From positions 1,736,001 through 1,800,000 of the forward strand of contig NZ_JAFBCJ010000001.1 in NCBI RefSeq assembly GCF_016907675.1: DNA of 64,000 bases, in the 5' to 3' direction. Every line of letters starts with the position of its first letter. Positions within the stretch are counted from its first letter, which is position 1. This DNA is from Geodermatophilus bullaregiensis (GTDB taxonomy: Bacteria > Actinomycetota > Actinomycetes > Mycobacteriales > Geodermatophilaceae). Below the pieces are notes generated by a model, which saw nothing but the letters and a program-made list of their open reading frames with translations, did no database searches and had not been told where the DNA came from. Both the position numbers and the translations under genes were made by a program. Positions 37,035 to 46,218 of the stretch are shown piece after piece.

Positions 37035-40000
37035 CGGTACCTCACCGTGGTCGACGCGGTGGCGGTCACCCAGGTCACCGTGCCGCCCTGGAAGGTCTGC
37101 TGCGCCCCGCCGGCGGTGGCCGTCTCCCCGCCGATGGGGGAGCCGAGCCGGCCCGTCACGCCACCGGCGGCCGACCACGCGGTGCCGATGCCGCCGCGGA
37201 CGACGTGGGCGCCGTGCGCCGCGGTCCAGTAGACCGAGCCGCCCTGGAAGGTCTGCACCCGCCCGGTGCCGTCGGCGCCGGTGGCGGTGGCCTCGGCGGT
37301 GGGCAGGCCCAGCACGCCGGTCACCCCGCCGGCCGCGTCGTAGGCGGCGGCGATGTCACCGCGCACGATGCGCGCGCCGGTCGCCGCCGACCAGTACACG
37401 GAGCCGCGCTCGAAGGACTGCACGCGCCCGCTGCCGGTGGGAGTGTCCCGCTCGTCCGACGTCGGGTAGCCGAGCGGGCCGCCGACACCGCCCGAGGCCG
37501 ACCAGATCACCCCGACGGCGCCGCGGACGACGTGGGCGCCGTGCGCCGCGGTCCAGTAGACCGAGCCGCCCTGGAAGGTCTGCACCCGCCCGGTGCCGTC
37601 GGCGCCGGTGGCGGTGGCCTCGGCGGTGGGCAGGCCCAGCACGCCGGTCACCCCGCCGGCCGCGTCGTAGGCGGCGGCGATGTCACCGCGCACGATGCGC
37701 GCGCCGGTCGCCGCCGACCAGTACACGGAGCCGCGCTCGAAGGACTGCACGCGCCCGCTGCCGGTGGGAGTGTCCCGCTCGTCCGACGTCGGGTAGCCCA
37801 GCGGGCCGCCCGGACCGCCCGAGGCCAGCCAGATCCCGCCCACCGCGCCGCGGACGACGTGCCCGCCGGTGGCGGCCGCCCAGTAGATCGAGCCGCTCTG
37901 GAACCGCTGCACCTGGCCGCGGCCGTCGCCGGCGGTGCTCTCCGCGGTGGTGGGGTACCCGGTGGGGCCGGTCTCGGCCCCGGCGGCGACCCAGGTGGCG
38001 AGCACGCCCCCGCGGATCGGCTGCGCACCCGAGGACGGCGACCAGTACACCGAGCCGTTCTGGAAGACCTGGACCCGGCCGACACCGTCGGCGGTGCCGG
38101 TCTCGCTGCCGGTGGGCAGGCCGAGCGGCCCGTCCGGGCCGCCGGTGGCCGACCACGCGGTCCCGATGCCGCCGTGGACGAGCGCGCCGTAGTAGACCGG
38201 CGTCCAGTAGACGGCGCCGCGCTGGAAGGTCTGCACGCGGCCGCGGCCGCCGGGGACGTCCGTCTCCGGAGCGGTCGGGTAGCCGAGTGGACCTGCCTGC
38301 CGGCCGGAGCTCTCGTACGCCGCGCGGATGCCACCGGCGGTGACGACCGCACCCGTCTGCGGGGACCACACCACGGTGCCGCCCTCGAACGCCGTCCAGG
38401 CACCCGACCCGTCCGGCGCGATCCGCTCGTCGTCGACCGGGTAGCCGAGCGCCCCGGTCGGGCCGCCCAGCCCCTGCCAGTGGCTCCGGATGTCCCCGCG
38501 GACGACGTGCGCCTCGGTGGTCGCCGTCCAGTAGACGGCGCCGCTGCGGAACTCCGCGACCACACCGCGGCCGTCGGGCAACGCCCGTTCCTCGATCGTG
38601 GGTGCGCCGAGCACGGCCGGTCCGCCGTAGCGCAGGTAGCCGGCCAGGATGCCGCCGCGGACCAGCTTCACGCCGGTGTCCGGGGTGTAGTAGAGGTTGC
38701 CGCCCTGGTAGCTCTGCCAGGTGACGCCGGCCGACTGCTGCTCGGGCCCGGTCCTGGCGCCCAGCAGCGTGCGCAGGGCGGGATCGGAGTCGTACCGCTG
38801 GGTGATCTGCGGCGTGGTCGCGGTCAGCGAGGCGGCCACCCGGTCGCGGATCTGCGGCAGCCGGGCGTAGCCGTAGCGCCCGGGGCAGGCGGTGCTCTTG
38901 GTGTCGCGGTGCCCGAAGATCGTCGGCAGGGTCGCGACCGCGCCGGCCGGGAACTTGTCGGTCCCGCCGGAGGTCAGCCGCGCGGTGCCCCGGGGGTCGA
39001 CCCCGTACAGGGAGAACTTCCACGCGATGATCGCCGCGACCGAGTCGACCATCGCCTGGGGGGTGTCGACGACGTCGTAGTTGCCGAGCATGGAGACACC
39101 GAAGGTGGAGGTGTTGAAACCGCCGGCGTGCGCGCCGACCACGGTGCTGGCCAGGCCGCCGTAGCGGCCCTCCCAGAGCCGGCCGAACTTGTCGACGATG
39201 ACGTTGTAGCCGATGTCGCCCCACTCGAGGCTGACCGAGTGGTAGCGGTAGATCGACCGCATCATCGCCGGCACCTGGTCGGCGGTGTAGTTGTTGGTGT
39301 CGGCCGTGTGGTGCAGCGTCGCGGCCTTGATCGTGGCCGCGTACGACGGGGCCCACGTGCGGATCCCCTCGTCGGCGCCCCACTGGGCCCGCGAGTGGAC
39401 CGGCGGCATCGCCATGGCGGCCTCGGCGGTGTCGTCGATGTCCGGCGCGCCGAGCGCGGTGTCGGCCGCGCTCTCGCCCGGGTCGACCAGGTCGAGCTGG
39501 ACGTCGGTGGGCGCGGCACCCGAGCGGGTCACCAACTCGACCTCGACGCCGGTGCTGGGCCCGGTCCACAGCGGGGCCGTGCCGCCGCGCGTCCCGGGGT
39601 CGCCCTCGACGACGGCGCCCTCCTCCTGCTCGGCGTCCTCGGTGCCGACCTCGGTCCAGGAGCCCCAGTCGCCGTCCGCGTCCTGCACGCGGACCTGCAC
39701 GCGCACGTCGCGCACCGCCGGGTCGGCCGCCCAGGTGACACCGACCAGCGAGAACTCGGCGACGTCGGTGCGCGTGACGGTCAGCGTCGGGGCGGTGTCG
39801 GGCACGCCGGCCACCGGGTCGGTGGTGCCCGCCTGCACGTCGGCGACCGGTGAGGGGTCCTCGACCGACCCCAGGGGGACCTCGACGGCGCCGGTCTCGA
39901 CCGGCGCCGGCTCCGGCGTGGGTGCGGCGTAGACGGGCAGCACGGTGATCGTCGCCAGCGAGGCGACGAACGCGAGCGAGCCCGCGACCAGGCGGCGCAA
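37031..40000 (-). CDS. N-acetylmuramoyl-L-alanine amidase (PGRP type) with LGFP repeats
   Basis: This 989-residue exported cell-wall hydrolase has a signal peptide (RRLVAGSLAFVASLATITVL), a beta-rich domain (about 65-185), a peptidoglycan-recognition/amidase-2 domain (about 198-367) with zinc ligands in ATLHHTADT and FGHRDTKSTACPG and the usual IGYNVIVDKFGRLWEGRYGG, then ten full LGFP repeats. It should cut the stem peptide from muramic acid while bound to the wall. TTG 40000 is the start: GGAGGA lies eight bases upstream, while the nearby ATG is out of frame. A similar architecture occurs in Rv3811. Confidence 0.92.
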   Translation of the reverse strand: MRRLVAGSLAFVASLATITVLPVYAAPTPEPAPVETGAVEVPLGSVEDPSPVADVQAGTTDPVAGVPDTAPTLTVTRTDVAEFSLVGVTWAADPAVRDVRVQVRVQDADGDWGSWTEVGTEDAEQEEGAVVEGDPGTRGGTAPLWTGPSTGVEVELVTRSGAAPTDVQLDLVDPGESAADTALGAPDIDDTAEAAMAMPPVHSRAQWGADEGIRTWAPSYAATIKAATLHHTADTNNYTADQVPAMMRSIYRYHSVSLEWGDIGYNVIVDKFGRLWEGRYGGLASTVVGAHAGGFNTSTFGVSMLGNYDVVDTPQAMVDSVAAIIAWKFSLYGVDPRGTARLTSGGTDKFPAGAVATLPTIFGHRDTKSTACPGRYGYARLPQIRDRVAASLTATTPQITQRYDSDPALRTLLGARTGPEQQSAGVTWQSYQGGNLYYTPDTGVKLVRGGILAGYLRYGGPAVLGAPTIEERALPDGRGVVAEFRSGAVYWTATTEAHVVRGDIRSHWQGLGGPTGALGYPVDDERIAPDGSGAWTAFEGGTVVWSPQTGAVVTAGGIRAAYESSGRQAGPLGYPTAPETDVPGGRGRVQTFQRGAVYWTPVYYGALVHGGIGTAWSATGGPDGPLGLPTGSETGTADGVGRVQVFQNGSVYWSPSSGAQPIRGGVLATWVAAGAETGPTGYPTTAESTAGDGRGQVQRFQSGSIYWAAATGGHVVRGAVGGIWLASGGPGGPLGYPTSDERDTPTGSGRVQSFERGSVYWSAATGARIVRGDIAAAYDAAGGVTGVLGLPTAEATATGADGTGRVQTFQGGSVYWTAAHGAHVVRGAVGVIWSASGGVGGPLGYPTSDERDTPTGSGRVQSFERGSVYWSAATGARIVRGDIAAAYDAAGGVTGVLGLPTAEATATGADGTGRVQTFQGGSVYWTAAHGAHVVRGGIGTAWSAAGGVTGRLGSPIGGETATAGGAQQTFQGGTVTWVTATASTTVRYR
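37192..37471 (-). repeat. 280-bp identical direct repeat inside the amidase gene, copy 1
   Basis: Positions 37192-37471 are identical, base for base by my reading, to 37519-37798; the period is 327 bp, or 109 codons, which equals two LGFP repeats. It lies in the 3' part of the gene. Confidence 0.9.
37519..37798 (-). repeat. 280-bp identical direct repeat inside the amidase gene, copy 2
   Basis: Second copy of the repeat at 37192-37471. The flanking LGFP units differ clearly, so identity is limited to this block. This indicates a recent in-frame duplication or gene conversion. Confidence 0.9.
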
Positions 40001-40184
40001 GGGGCATGTCCTCCGGGGTACCGGGGCCCGGCCACCCCAGGGGACGACCGGCTTTCCCCCGGAGGATCGGCGTCCCGCCCCCCGGCCGCGGTGCTCCGAC
40101 ACGGGTTCGCGCCTGGGAGCCCGTCCCACCCGTCACACCGACCGCAACCGACCCGGGCGGGGCGGGCCGGCCGGTCAGGGCGGG

Positions 40185-41072
40185 TCAGCGCAGGCCGGGC
40201 ACCGCCAGGGTGAGGGCGTCGCGCCACGGCCTCGGCGCCGGGAGACCGGCGGCTGCCCACGCGCGGCCGTCGAGGACGGAGTACGCCGGCCGCGGCGCCG
40301 GCCGGGGGAAGTGCTCGGTCGTCGTCGGCGACACCAGCTCCGGGTCCGCGCCGAGCTCCTCGTAGACGGCGCGGGCCAGGCCGAACCAGCTGACCGCGCC
40401 GGCGTCGGTCCGGTGCAGCACCGGCGGGGCGGGGTCGGCCCGCTCCCCCACCGCGACCAGCCCGGCGGCGAGGTCGGCCGCCCAGGTGGGCGAGCCGACC
40501 TGGTCGTCGACGACCGAGACCGGGGCCCCGGCCGCGGCCCGCCCGGCCATGGTGCGCACGAAGTTGGCCCCGTGCCGGCCGTACACCCAGGCGGTGCGGA
40601 CGACGGTGGCCTCCCCGCCGGCCGCGGCGACCGCGCGCTCGCCGGCGGCCTTGCTGCGCCCGTAGGCCGAGCGCGGCGCGAGGGGGGCGTCGACCGGGTA
40701 GGGCTCGGTGGCCGTGCCGTCGAAGACGTAGTCGGTGGAGACGTGCACCAGCCGCCCGGCGCCGGCCAGCTCCTGCGCCAGCCAGCCGGGGGCGTGCCCG
40801 TTGACGACGGTGGCGGTGGCCTCGTCGGTCTCGGCGGCGTCGACGGCGGTGTAGGCCGCGGCGTTGAGCACGACCGCCCGGCGCCCGGCGGCCCGCGCGC
40901 GGGCCAGCCAGTCACGGACGGCGCCGCGCACCGCGGCCTCGTCGGTGAGGTCGAGCCGGTCGCGGCCCAGCGCGGTGAGCTCGTCGTCCGGGCGGCCGGC
41001 CAGCAGCGCCGTGAGCTCGCGGCCCAGCTGGCCGTGGGCGCCGGTGACCAGCCAGGCGGTGGGGGCGGTCAT
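40185..41072 (-). CDS. rmlD: dTDP-4-dehydrorhamnose reductase
   Basis: This enzyme makes the last reduction in dTDP-L-rhamnose synthesis. The 295-residue SDR-extended protein has WLVTGAHGQLGRELTALL, VVLNAAAYTAVDAAE, VHVSTDYVFDGTATEPY, the catalytic SAYGRSKAAGE and VVRTAWVYGRHGANFV. Its ATG at 41072 overlaps the rmlB stop (ATGA). It corresponds to Rv3266c. Together with RmlA and RmlB it supplies rhamnose to WbbL. Confidence 0.95.
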   Translation of the reverse strand: MTAPTAWLVTGAHGQLGRELTALLAGRPDDELTALGRDRLDLTDEAAVRGAVRDWLARARAAGRRAVVLNAAAYTAVDAAETDEATATVVNGHAPGWLAQELAGAGRLVHVSTDYVFDGTATEPYPVDAPLAPRSAYGRSKAAGERAVAAAGGEATVVRTAWVYGRHGANFVRTMAGRAAAGAPVSVVDDQVGSPTWAADLAAGLVAVGERADPAPPVLHRTDAGAVSWFGLARAVYEELGADPELVSPTTTEHFPRPAPRPAYSVLDGRAWAAAGLPAPRPWRDALTLAVPGLR

Positions 41073-42064
41073 GCCGGCGCGGTCGAGGCCGCGGCCTTGA
41101 GCGGTTCCCACCAGGCGCGGTTGTCGCGGTACCACCGCACGGTCAGCGCCAGCCCCTCCTCGAAGGACATCCGGGGCGCGTAGCCGAGCGCCGCGGTCTT
41201 CGAGTAGTCGACCGAGTAGCGCAGGTCGTGGCCGCCGCCGCGCGGGTCGACGATCGGGTCGACGTAGCTCCAGTCGCGCCCGGTGGCCTCGAGCAGCTTC
41301 TCGGTGAGCTCCCGGTTGGACAGCTCGCGGCCGCCCCCGATGTTGTAGAACTCGCCGGCCCGGCCCTTGTCGAGCACCAGCTGGATGCCGCGGCAGTGGT
41401 CGTCGACGTAGAGCCAGTCGCGGACGTTGGCCCCCTCGCCGTAGAGCGGCACCTTGTGCCCGTCGAGCAGGTTGGTGACGAACAGCGGGATGACCTTCTC
41501 GGGGAAGTGGTAGGGCCCGTAGTTGTTGCTGCACCGGGTCACCGAGACGTCGAGGCCGTAGGTCCGCGCGTAGGCGCGGGCGAGGAGGTCGCCGCCGGCC
41601 TTGGCCGCCGAGTAGGGCGAGTTCGGCTCGAGCAGCGTGTCCTCGGTCCAGGAGCCCTCGTCGATCGAGCCGTAGACCTCGTCGGTGGACACGTGCAGCA
41701 CCCGCCGCACGCCGTGCCGCACCGCGGCCTCGAACACCTGGTGGGCGCCGAGCACGTTGGTGAGGACGAACGCCGAGGCCCCGGTGATCGAGCGGTCGAC
41801 GTGGGACTCGGCGGCGAAGTTGACGACGACGTCGTGCCCGGGCAGGGCGGCGTCGAGGTCGGCGGCGCTGCAGATGTCGCCGCGGACGAAGCGGTAGCGC
41901 GGGCTGTCGGCCACCGGCGCGAGGTTGGCGGGGTTGCCGGCGTAGGTCAGCTTGTCGAAGACGGTCACCTCGGCGTCCTCGTGGCCCGGGTAGCCACCGG
42001 TGAGCATCGTCCGGACGTAGTGGGAGCCGATGAAGCCCGCTCCCCCGGTCACGAGCACGCGCAT
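41069..42064 (-). CDS. rmlB: dTDP-glucose 4,6-dehydratase
   Basis: Second step of dTDP-rhamnose synthesis. The 331-residue protein has the NAD motif RVLVTGGAGFIGSHYVRTM, FDKLTYAGNPANL, VVNFAAESHVDRSI, VLHVSTDEVYGSI and the catalytic SPYSAAKAGGDLLARAY followed by TRCSNNYGPYHFPEK. It leads the rmlB-rmlD operon. CAGGAT (42071-42076, leftward) lies six bases before the ATG and is a weak -10 candidate. It is divergent from the LCP gene. In M. tuberculosis rmlB is elsewhere, so its place beside rmlD is a local arrangement. Confidence 0.95.
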   Translation of the reverse strand: MRVLVTGGAGFIGSHYVRTMLTGGYPGHEDAEVTVFDKLTYAGNPANLAPVADSPRYRFVRGDICSAADLDAALPGHDVVVNFAAESHVDRSITGASAFVLTNVLGAHQVFEAAVRHGVRRVLHVSTDEVYGSIDEGSWTEDTLLEPNSPYSAAKAGGDLLARAYARTYGLDVSVTRCSNNYGPYHFPEKVIPLFVTNLLDGHKVPLYGEGANVRDWLYVDDHCRGIQLVLDKGRAGEFYNIGGGRELSNRELTEKLLEATGRDWSYVDPIVDPRGGGHDLRYSVDYSKTAALGYAPRMSFEEGLALTVRWYRDNRAWWEPLKAAASTAPA

Positions 42065-42234
42065 GGCCGCATCCTGCCGCCGGGCGACCCCCGCGGCATC
42101 CTCCCGATGTGTGACGTCTGTGCCCGGTGGGGTCGGGCGCGACGCGACGGGCGGCCGGTGCCAGACGGGCGCCCCCGGTGGCGGGACGGAGCGTTCCGCC
42201 GTGTCGCGGGACCCCCGCGTGCCCCGCTCGCCCC

Positions 42235-42240
42235 TAACCT
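42235..42240 (+). promoter_or_regulatory. Putative -10 box of the LCP gene (leaderless type)
   Basis: TAACCT, seven bases before the GTG at 42248, with no Shine-Dalgarno sequence in the gap. Confidence 0.45.
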
Positions 42241-42247
42241 CGGTCCC

Positions 42248-43846
42248 GTGAGCCGAGACCGCAACGAGCCCGGCGGAGCCTCGGGCCGGCCGCTGCCGGC
42301 CCGGCTCGACCCGCGTGCCGGCCGCGCCCCCCGTGCCGCCCGCGCGCAGGACGCCGCGGGCGACGGGGCCGGGCGCCGCACCTCCCGGGAGCCCGCCGAC
42401 CGCGGTCACGGTGCCCGGGAGGGGGGCCGTTCCCGCCGCGCCGCCGTCGTCGCCCGCGCGGTGGCCGCCGTCCTGTCGGTGGTGCTGCTGGGCGCCAGCG
42501 GCTGGGGCTGGTACCTCGGGCGGGTCGCCGAGGCCACGGTCAACCGCACCAACGCCATCCCGACGGCCGGCAACTCCGACGCCGGGGACGCCCCCGAGGC
42601 GGTGAACCTCCTGCTGGTCGGCAACGACAGCCGCGCCGCGCTCACCCCCGAGCAGCTCGCCGAGCTCACCGCCGGCGAGGACTCCGGGATCAACACCGAC
42701 ACGATGATCCTGGTGCACGTCCCGGCCGACGGGTCCAGCGCGTCGTTCGTGTCCTTCCCGCGCGACTCCTACGTGGAGATCCCGGGGCACGGCATGGACA
42801 AGCTGAACGCCGCCTACGCCTACGGCTACGGCGAGGTCGACGACTCCGCGCCCGAGTCCGAGCGCCAGGCCGGTGGCGCGCAGCTGCTGGTGCAGACGAT
42901 CAGCCAGCTGACCGGCCTGATGATCGACCACTACGCCGAGGTCGACCTGCTCGGCTTCTTCGAGCTGACCAGCGTCGTCGGCGGCGTGACGGTCAACCTG
43001 TGCGAGGCCGTCGACGACTCCGAGTTCTCCGGCGCGGTGTTCCCCGCCGGCGAGCAGGTCATCGAGGGCGCCGACGCGCTGGCCTTCGTCCGGCAGCGGC
43101 ACGGGCTGCCCCGCGGCGACCTCGACCGCATCGTGCGCCAGCAGGTGTTCATCGGCGGCGTGCTGCGCAAGATCCTCTCCGAGGACGTGCTGCTCGACCT
43201 GGGCAAGCAGCGCGAGCTGGTGGAGGCCGCCTCCGAGTCGCTGACCATCGACCGGGACCTGGTGCTGCTCGACCTGGCCCAGCAGATGCAGTCGGTGACC
43301 GCCGGCAGCATCGAGTTCCAGACCGTGCCGATCGTCGGTGACGGCCGCGACGAGGACGGCCGCTCGATCCTCGAGCTGGCCGACGAGGACACCCTGCACG
43401 CCTTCTTCGCCGAGCTGTCCGCCGAGCCCGAGGAGGCCGCCCCGGCCACCCCGGAGGCGCCCGCCACGGTGGCGCCGGCCGACGTGTCGGTCGAGGTCTA
43501 CAACGGCTCGGGCATCTCGGGCCTGGCCGCCGAGGCCGCCGCGTCGCTCGAGGACGCCGGCTTCACCGTGACCAGCACCGGCAACGCCGACAGCAGCGAC
43601 TACACGCAGACGGTGGTCCGCCACGCCGCGGGCGACGAGGCGCCGGCCGCGACCCTGGCCGCCGCGGTCCCCGGCGCGACCACCGAGGAGAGCAGCGACG
43701 CGAGCTCCGGCACCGTGCAGCTGGTGCTCGGCGAGGACTTCAACGGCGTCGGCCAGCAGACCACCCCGCAGGCCCCGGCCCCGGCCCCGGCCGACGCGCC
43801 GGCCGAGACCCCACGGACGGCGGCCGACACCTCCTGCATCAACTGA
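42248..43846 (+). CDS. LytR-CpsA-Psr (LCP) family glycan-peptidoglycan ligase
   Basis: This 532-residue membrane-anchored enzyme transfers a polyprenyl-linked glycan to peptidoglycan; the syntenic Rv3267 attaches arabinogalactan. A basic disordered N-terminus (1-70) is followed by one helix (AVVARAVAAVLSVVLLGASG). The LCP domain has NTDTMILVHV, FVSFPRDSYVEIPG, KLNAAYAYG, VGGVTVNLCEAV and FVRQRHGLPRGDLDRIVRQQ, with the conserved arginines that hold the pyrophosphate. A LytR_C domain (VSVEVYNGSGISGLAAEAA) and a Pro/Ala tail ending in Cys close it. GTG start fits a leaderless transcript. Confidence 0.93.
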   Translation: MSRDRNEPGGASGRPLPARLDPRAGRAPRAARAQDAAGDGAGRRTSREPADRGHGAREGGRSRRAAVVARAVAAVLSVVLLGASGWGWYLGRVAEATVNRTNAIPTAGNSDAGDAPEAVNLLLVGNDSRAALTPEQLAELTAGEDSGINTDTMILVHVPADGSSASFVSFPRDSYVEIPGHGMDKLNAAYAYGYGEVDDSAPESERQAGGAQLLVQTISQLTGLMIDHYAEVDLLGFFELTSVVGGVTVNLCEAVDDSEFSGAVFPAGEQVIEGADALAFVRQRHGLPRGDLDRIVRQQVFIGGVLRKILSEDVLLDLGKQRELVEAASESLTIDRDLVLLDLAQQMQSVTAGSIEFQTVPIVGDGRDEDGRSILELADEDTLHAFFAELSAEPEEAAPATPEAPATVAPADVSVEVYNGSGISGLAAEAAASLEDAGFTVTSTGNADSSDYTQTVVRHAAGDEAPAATLAAAVPGATTEESSDASSGTVQLVLGEDFNGVGQQTTPQAPAPAPADAPAETPRTAADTSCIN

Positions 43847-43871
43847 GCGCGCCCGCTGGGAGGCTGGCGGC

Positions 43872-44672
43872 ATGCCTCCCTCCGCGCCGACGCCCTCGGA
43901 CCTGCTCGCCGCGGCGCTGCGCCGGGAGCCGGCCGCACCGCTGGTCACCTCCTACGACGACGCGACCGGCGAGCGGGTCGAGCTCTCGGGCACCACGCTG
44001 GCCAACTGGGTCGCCAAGACGGCGAACCTGCTGCAGGACGAGTTCGACGTCGGCCCCGGCAGCACCGTCGCCGTCGCGCTGCCGGTGCACTGGCAGACCG
44101 CCGCGGTGCTGCTCGGGGTGTGGAGCTGCGGCGCCGCGGTCCTCGACACCGCCGCCGAGGACGACGGCCGGCTGGACGCCGCCGACGTCGTGCTCGCCGC
44201 GCAGGACCGCCTCGCTCCGCTCGAGGAGCAGGACCTGCCCGAGCTCATGGGCCTGTCGCTGCACCCGCTGGGGCTCGGGATGACCGGCTACACCGGCCCG
44301 GCCCGCGACTTCGCCCTCGAGGTCCGCGCGCACGGCGACGTCTTCGCCCCGTACGCGCCGCCGGACCCGGCGGCGACCGGCCTGCTCGCCGGCGGGCTGG
44401 AGCTCACCCTCGGCGGGCTGGCCGCCTCGGCCGGCGAGCTGGCCGGGCGGCTGGGCATCGCGGCCGGCGACCGGCTGCTCGTCGACGACCGCACGGCGGC
44501 CGAGGCCGGACCGGTCGCCTGGCTGCTCGCGCCCCTGGCGGCCGGCGCCTCGCTGGTGCTCTGCCGCCACGCCGACCCGGCCGCGCTGGGGAGCCGGGCG
44601 GCCGCCGAGCGGGTCACCGCTACGCTCGGCCTCCGGATCGAGGGCTTCCGCGAGCTCGGCCGTCCCGCCTGA
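43872..44672 (+). CDS. TIGR03089 family protein (Rv3268 type)
   Basis: This 266-residue cytosolic protein is limited to actinobacteria. It looks like a shortened N-terminal half of an AMP-binding (acyl-adenylate) enzyme: PLVTSYDDATGERVELSG, LANWVAKTANLLQDEF, VAVALPVHWQTAAVLLGVWSCG. It lacks the canonical P-loop-like STS/TGTPK motif and the catalytic C-terminal domain, so it probably does not adenylate; the function is unknown. It follows the LCP gene by 25 bases as in Rv3267-Rv3268. GGGAGG before ATG 43872 serves as the ribosome binding site. Confidence 0.85.
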   Translation: MPPSAPTPSDLLAAALRREPAAPLVTSYDDATGERVELSGTTLANWVAKTANLLQDEFDVGPGSTVAVALPVHWQTAAVLLGVWSCGAAVLDTAAEDDGRLDAADVVLAAQDRLAPLEEQDLPELMGLSLHPLGLGMTGYTGPARDFALEVRAHGDVFAPYAPPDPAATGLLAGGLELTLGGLAASAGELAGRLGIAAGDRLLVDDRTAAEAGPVAWLLAPLAAGASLVLCRHADPAALGSRAAAERVTATLGLRIEGFRELGRPA

Positions 44673-44730
44673 GGGCTCTCCCGCCCGACGGCCCGGCCGC
44701 GCCGCCTCAGGGACGGACGGTGGTCAGCTG

Positions 44731-45537
44731 ATGGACAAGGTCGTCACGAGCGCGCAGGAGGCGGTGGCCGACGTCGGGGACGGCGCCACGCTGGCCGTCG
44801 GCGGGTTCGGGCTGTGCGGGGTGCCGGTCGCGCTCATCGACGCGCTGCTCGAGCAGGGCACCAGCGGGCTGACGACGGTGTCCAACAACTGCGGCGTCGA
44901 CGACCAGGCGCTGGGCGTGCTGCTCTACGCCGGGCGGATCCGCCGCACGATCAGCTCCTTCGTCGGCGGCAACAAGGAGCTGGCCCGGCTCTACCTCTCC
45001 GGGGAGCTGGAGGTCGAGCTGACCCCGCAGGGCACGCTGGCCGAGCGGCTGCGCGCCGGCGGCTGCGGCATCCCGGCCTTCTACACCCCCACCGGGGTGG
45101 GCACGATGGTGGCCGACGGCGGCATCCCGGTCCGCTACGACGCCGAGGGCGCCGTGGTGGAGACCAGCGCACCCAAGGAGACCCGCGTCTTCGACGGCCA
45201 GGAGTACGTGCTGGAGACGGCGCTGACCACCGACTTCGCCCTGGTCCGCGCCGCGGTCGGCGACCGGCACGGCAACCTGGTCTTCCACGAGTCGGCGCGC
45301 AACTTCAACCCGCTGGCCGGCATGGCCGGGCGGGTCACGATCGCCGAGGTCGAGCGGCTGGTCGAGCCCGGCGAGATCACCCCGGAGGACGTGCACCTGC
45401 CCGGGGTGTTCGTCGACCGGGTGGTCGTCGTCGGCCCCGAGGGCAAGAAGATCGAGAAGCGCACGACCCGTCCGCGTCCGTCGGCCGCTCCCCTGGCCGC
45501 CGCGGGCGAAGAGGCCACCGAGGAGTCCGCCCGATGA
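44731..45537 (+). CDS. 3-oxoacid CoA-transferase, subunit A
   Basis: This is a 268-residue subunit of a succinyl-CoA:3-ketoacid-type CoA-transferase that activates acetoacetate or adipate-type oxoacids. It has the glycine-rich [20 protein letters not shown], the [20 protein letters not shown] segment, [32 protein letters not shown] and [18 protein letters not shown], all SCOT-alpha signatures. It ends with a 30-residue Ala-rich tail not typical of the family. It overlaps subunit B by four bases (ATGA). Confidence 0.92.
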   Translation: MDKVVTSAQEAVADVGDGATLAVGGFGLCGVPVALIDALLEQGTSGLTTVSNNCGVDDQALGVLLYAGRIRRTISSFVGGNKELARLYLSGELEVELTPQGTLAERLRAGGCGIPAFYTPTGVGTMVADGGIPVRYDAEGAVVETSAPKETRVFDGQEYVLETALTTDFALVRAAVGDRHGNLVFHESARNFNPLAGMAGRVTIAEVERLVEPGEITPEDVHLPGVFVDRVVVVGPEGKKIEKRTTRPRPSAAPLAAAGEEATEESAR

Positions 45538-46202
45538 CCCTGACCCGCGACCAGCTCGCCGCCCGGGTGGCCCTCGAGCTCGCCGACGGCGCCTACGTCA
45601 ACCTCGGCATCGGGATGCCGACCCTGGTGCCCAACTTCGTGCCCGACGGCGTGCACGTCGTCCTGCACTCGGAGAACGGCATCCTCGGCGTGGGCCCCTA
45701 CCCGCTCGAGGGCGAGGAGGACCCGGACCTGATCAACGCCGGCAAGGAGACGGTCACCATCCTGCCCGGCGCCAGCTTCTTCGACTCCGCGCTGAGCTTC
45801 GGGATGATCCGCGGCAAGCACCTGGACCTGGCCATCCTCGGCGCGATGCAGGTCAACCCCCGCGGTGACCTGGCCAACTGGCTGATCCCCGGGAAGATGG
45901 TCAACGGCATGGGCGGGGCGATGGACCTCGTCCACGGCGCCAAGCGCGTGGTCATCATGATGGAGCACGTGGCCCGCGACGGGTCGCCGAAGCTGGTCGA
46001 GGAGTGCTCGCTGCCGCTGACCGGCAAGGGCTGCGTCGACCGGGTGGTCACCGACCTCGCCGTCGTCGACGTCACCGCCGAGGGCTTCGTGCTGCGCGAG
46101 GTCGCCCCGGGCGTCTCCGTCGACGAGGTCGTCGCCGCCACCGGCGCTCCGCTGGCCGTGCCCGGCGACGTCCCGACCATGGCGCTGCCGGCCACCGTCT
46201 GA
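45534..46202 (+). CDS. 3-oxoacid CoA-transferase, subunit B
   Basis: This 222-residue beta subunit carries the catalytic glutamate in [16 protein letters not shown], preceded by [17 protein letters not shown] and followed by [23 protein letters not shown] and [16 protein letters not shown]. With subunit A it makes a complete enzyme, probably for ketone-body or oxoadipate use. DUF1028 follows after 16 bases and may share the transcript. Confidence 0.93.
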   Translation: MTLTRDQLAARVALELADGAYVNLGIGMPTLVPNFVPDGVHVVLHSENGILGVGPYPLEGEEDPDLINAGKETVTILPGASFFDSALSFGMIRGKHLDLAILGAMQVNPRGDLANWLIPGKMVNGMGGAMDLVHGAKRVVIMMEHVARDGSPKLVEECSLPLTGKGCVDRVVTDLAVVDVTAEGFVLREVAPGVSVDEVVAATGAPLAVPGDVPTMALPATV

Positions 46203-46218
46203 GCGCAGCACCCGCCCG

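Noticed and set aside
41228..42247. Open frame continuing upstream of the LCP gene for about 340 codons
   Set aside because: It lies antisense to rmlB, which has all its motifs; the LCP protein starts at GTG 42248 with a -10 box just upstream.
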